Shown here: positions 5,712-5,836 of the stretch, piece by piece
Position numbering within the stretch: position 1 is the first letter of the stretch
Layout of the letters: the number at the start of each line of letters is the position of its first letter
Source of the DNA: a bacterium
GTDB lineage: Bacteria > Chloroflexota > Dormibacteria > Aeolococcales > Bog-877
Length of the DNA stretch: 5,836 bases
Assembly: GCA_021844355.1 (NCBI GenBank)
Contig: JAKBTP010000166.1
Coordinates: 1-5,836 of the forward strand
Reading direction: 5' to 3'
Made by a program: the position numbers and the translations under genes
Notes under the pieces: model-generated
Database searches by the model: none
Seen by the model: only the letters and a program-made list of their open reading frames with translations
Told to the model about the DNA's origin: nothing

Positions 5712-5836
5712 GCTTGCTAACCTCGAACTTGGTCGCTGGTCCCCGCGCCGCCACTGCCGAGCAGGGACGCCCGTGGGGGCGGGGGAATTATCGGCCGTCA
5801 GGGCTCTCCCTGCATAGGGGGATGGGCGTCGGATAG
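5712..5836 (-). other. Leader region upstream of the operon
   Basis: No gene is recognisable here. On the minus strand an AT-rich GATAAT (5787-5792) stands out in a GC-rich background and could be a -10 element, but no TTGACA-like box occurs 16-19 bases upstream and there is no extended -10 TG. A small perfect hairpin, CAGGG-AGAG-CCCTG (5799-5812), sits just upstream without a U-run, so it is not a convincing terminator. In B. subtilis ileS precedes this gene order, but the few codons in any frame here do not resemble the IleRS C-terminus. The operon promoter may be here or beyond the right edge. Confidence 0.3.
5720..5724 (-). promoter_or_regulatory. Shine-Dalgarno of the zinc-finger gene
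   Basis: GAGGT on the minus strand, eight bases before ATG 5711. It favours this start over the in-frame ATG at 5702, which has no comparable site. Confidence 0.55.

Overview
The window is a GC-rich bacterial segment (roughly 70% G+C by eye) fully occupied by one compact, leftward-transcribed housekeeping operon. All supported genes lie on the minus strand. In transcription order (right to left) they are: a TraR/DksA-type zinc-finger protein, lspA (lipoprotein signal peptidase), an RluD-family rRNA pseudouridine synthase, gmk (guanylate kinase), coaBC (bifunctional coenzyme A biosynthesis enzyme), priA (replication-restart helicase), and at the extreme left edge what looks like the first nine codons of fmt (methionyl-tRNA formyltransferase).

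Organism: the order zinc-finger protein - lspA - rluD-type matches the Bacillus subtilis block ylyA-lspA-ylyB, and gmk - coaBC - priA - (def) - fmt matches a second conserved Firmicutes block. Here the two blocks are joined directly, with no pyr genes, remA or rpoZ between them. With the high G+C and frequent GTG/TTG starts, this suggests a GC-rich member of the Terrabacteria, such as a Limnochordia-like Firmicute or a Chloroflexota/Dormibacterota-type lineage. The sequence alone does not settle which.

Layout: 5712-5836 is a short leader with a weak -10-like hexamer and a small hairpin, and no recognisable end of an upstream gene. From 5711 to 85 the genes overlap or nearly touch: 44-nt overlap zinc finger/lspA, 14-nt overlap lspA/rluD, 3-nt gap rluD/gmk, 28-nt gap gmk/coaBC, and a 4-nt TTGA overlap coaBC/priA. 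A 56-nt gap then precedes the putative fmt start. No terminator is visible anywhere, so transcription probably runs out of the left edge. The genes share no single pathway. They cover transcription or stress control, lipoprotein maturation, ribosome modification, nucleotide and cofactor synthesis, replication restart and translation initiation, a typical growth-linked cluster.

I found no mobile element, CRISPR array, RNA gene or evident new system. The points worth a second look are within known proteins. PriA is short and appears to lack its winged-helix domain, and it has DEED instead of DEEH in the Walker B box. CoaBC carries substitutions at two positions equivalent to important E. coli Dfp active-site residues. 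The joined gene order lacks rpoZ and apparently lacks def.
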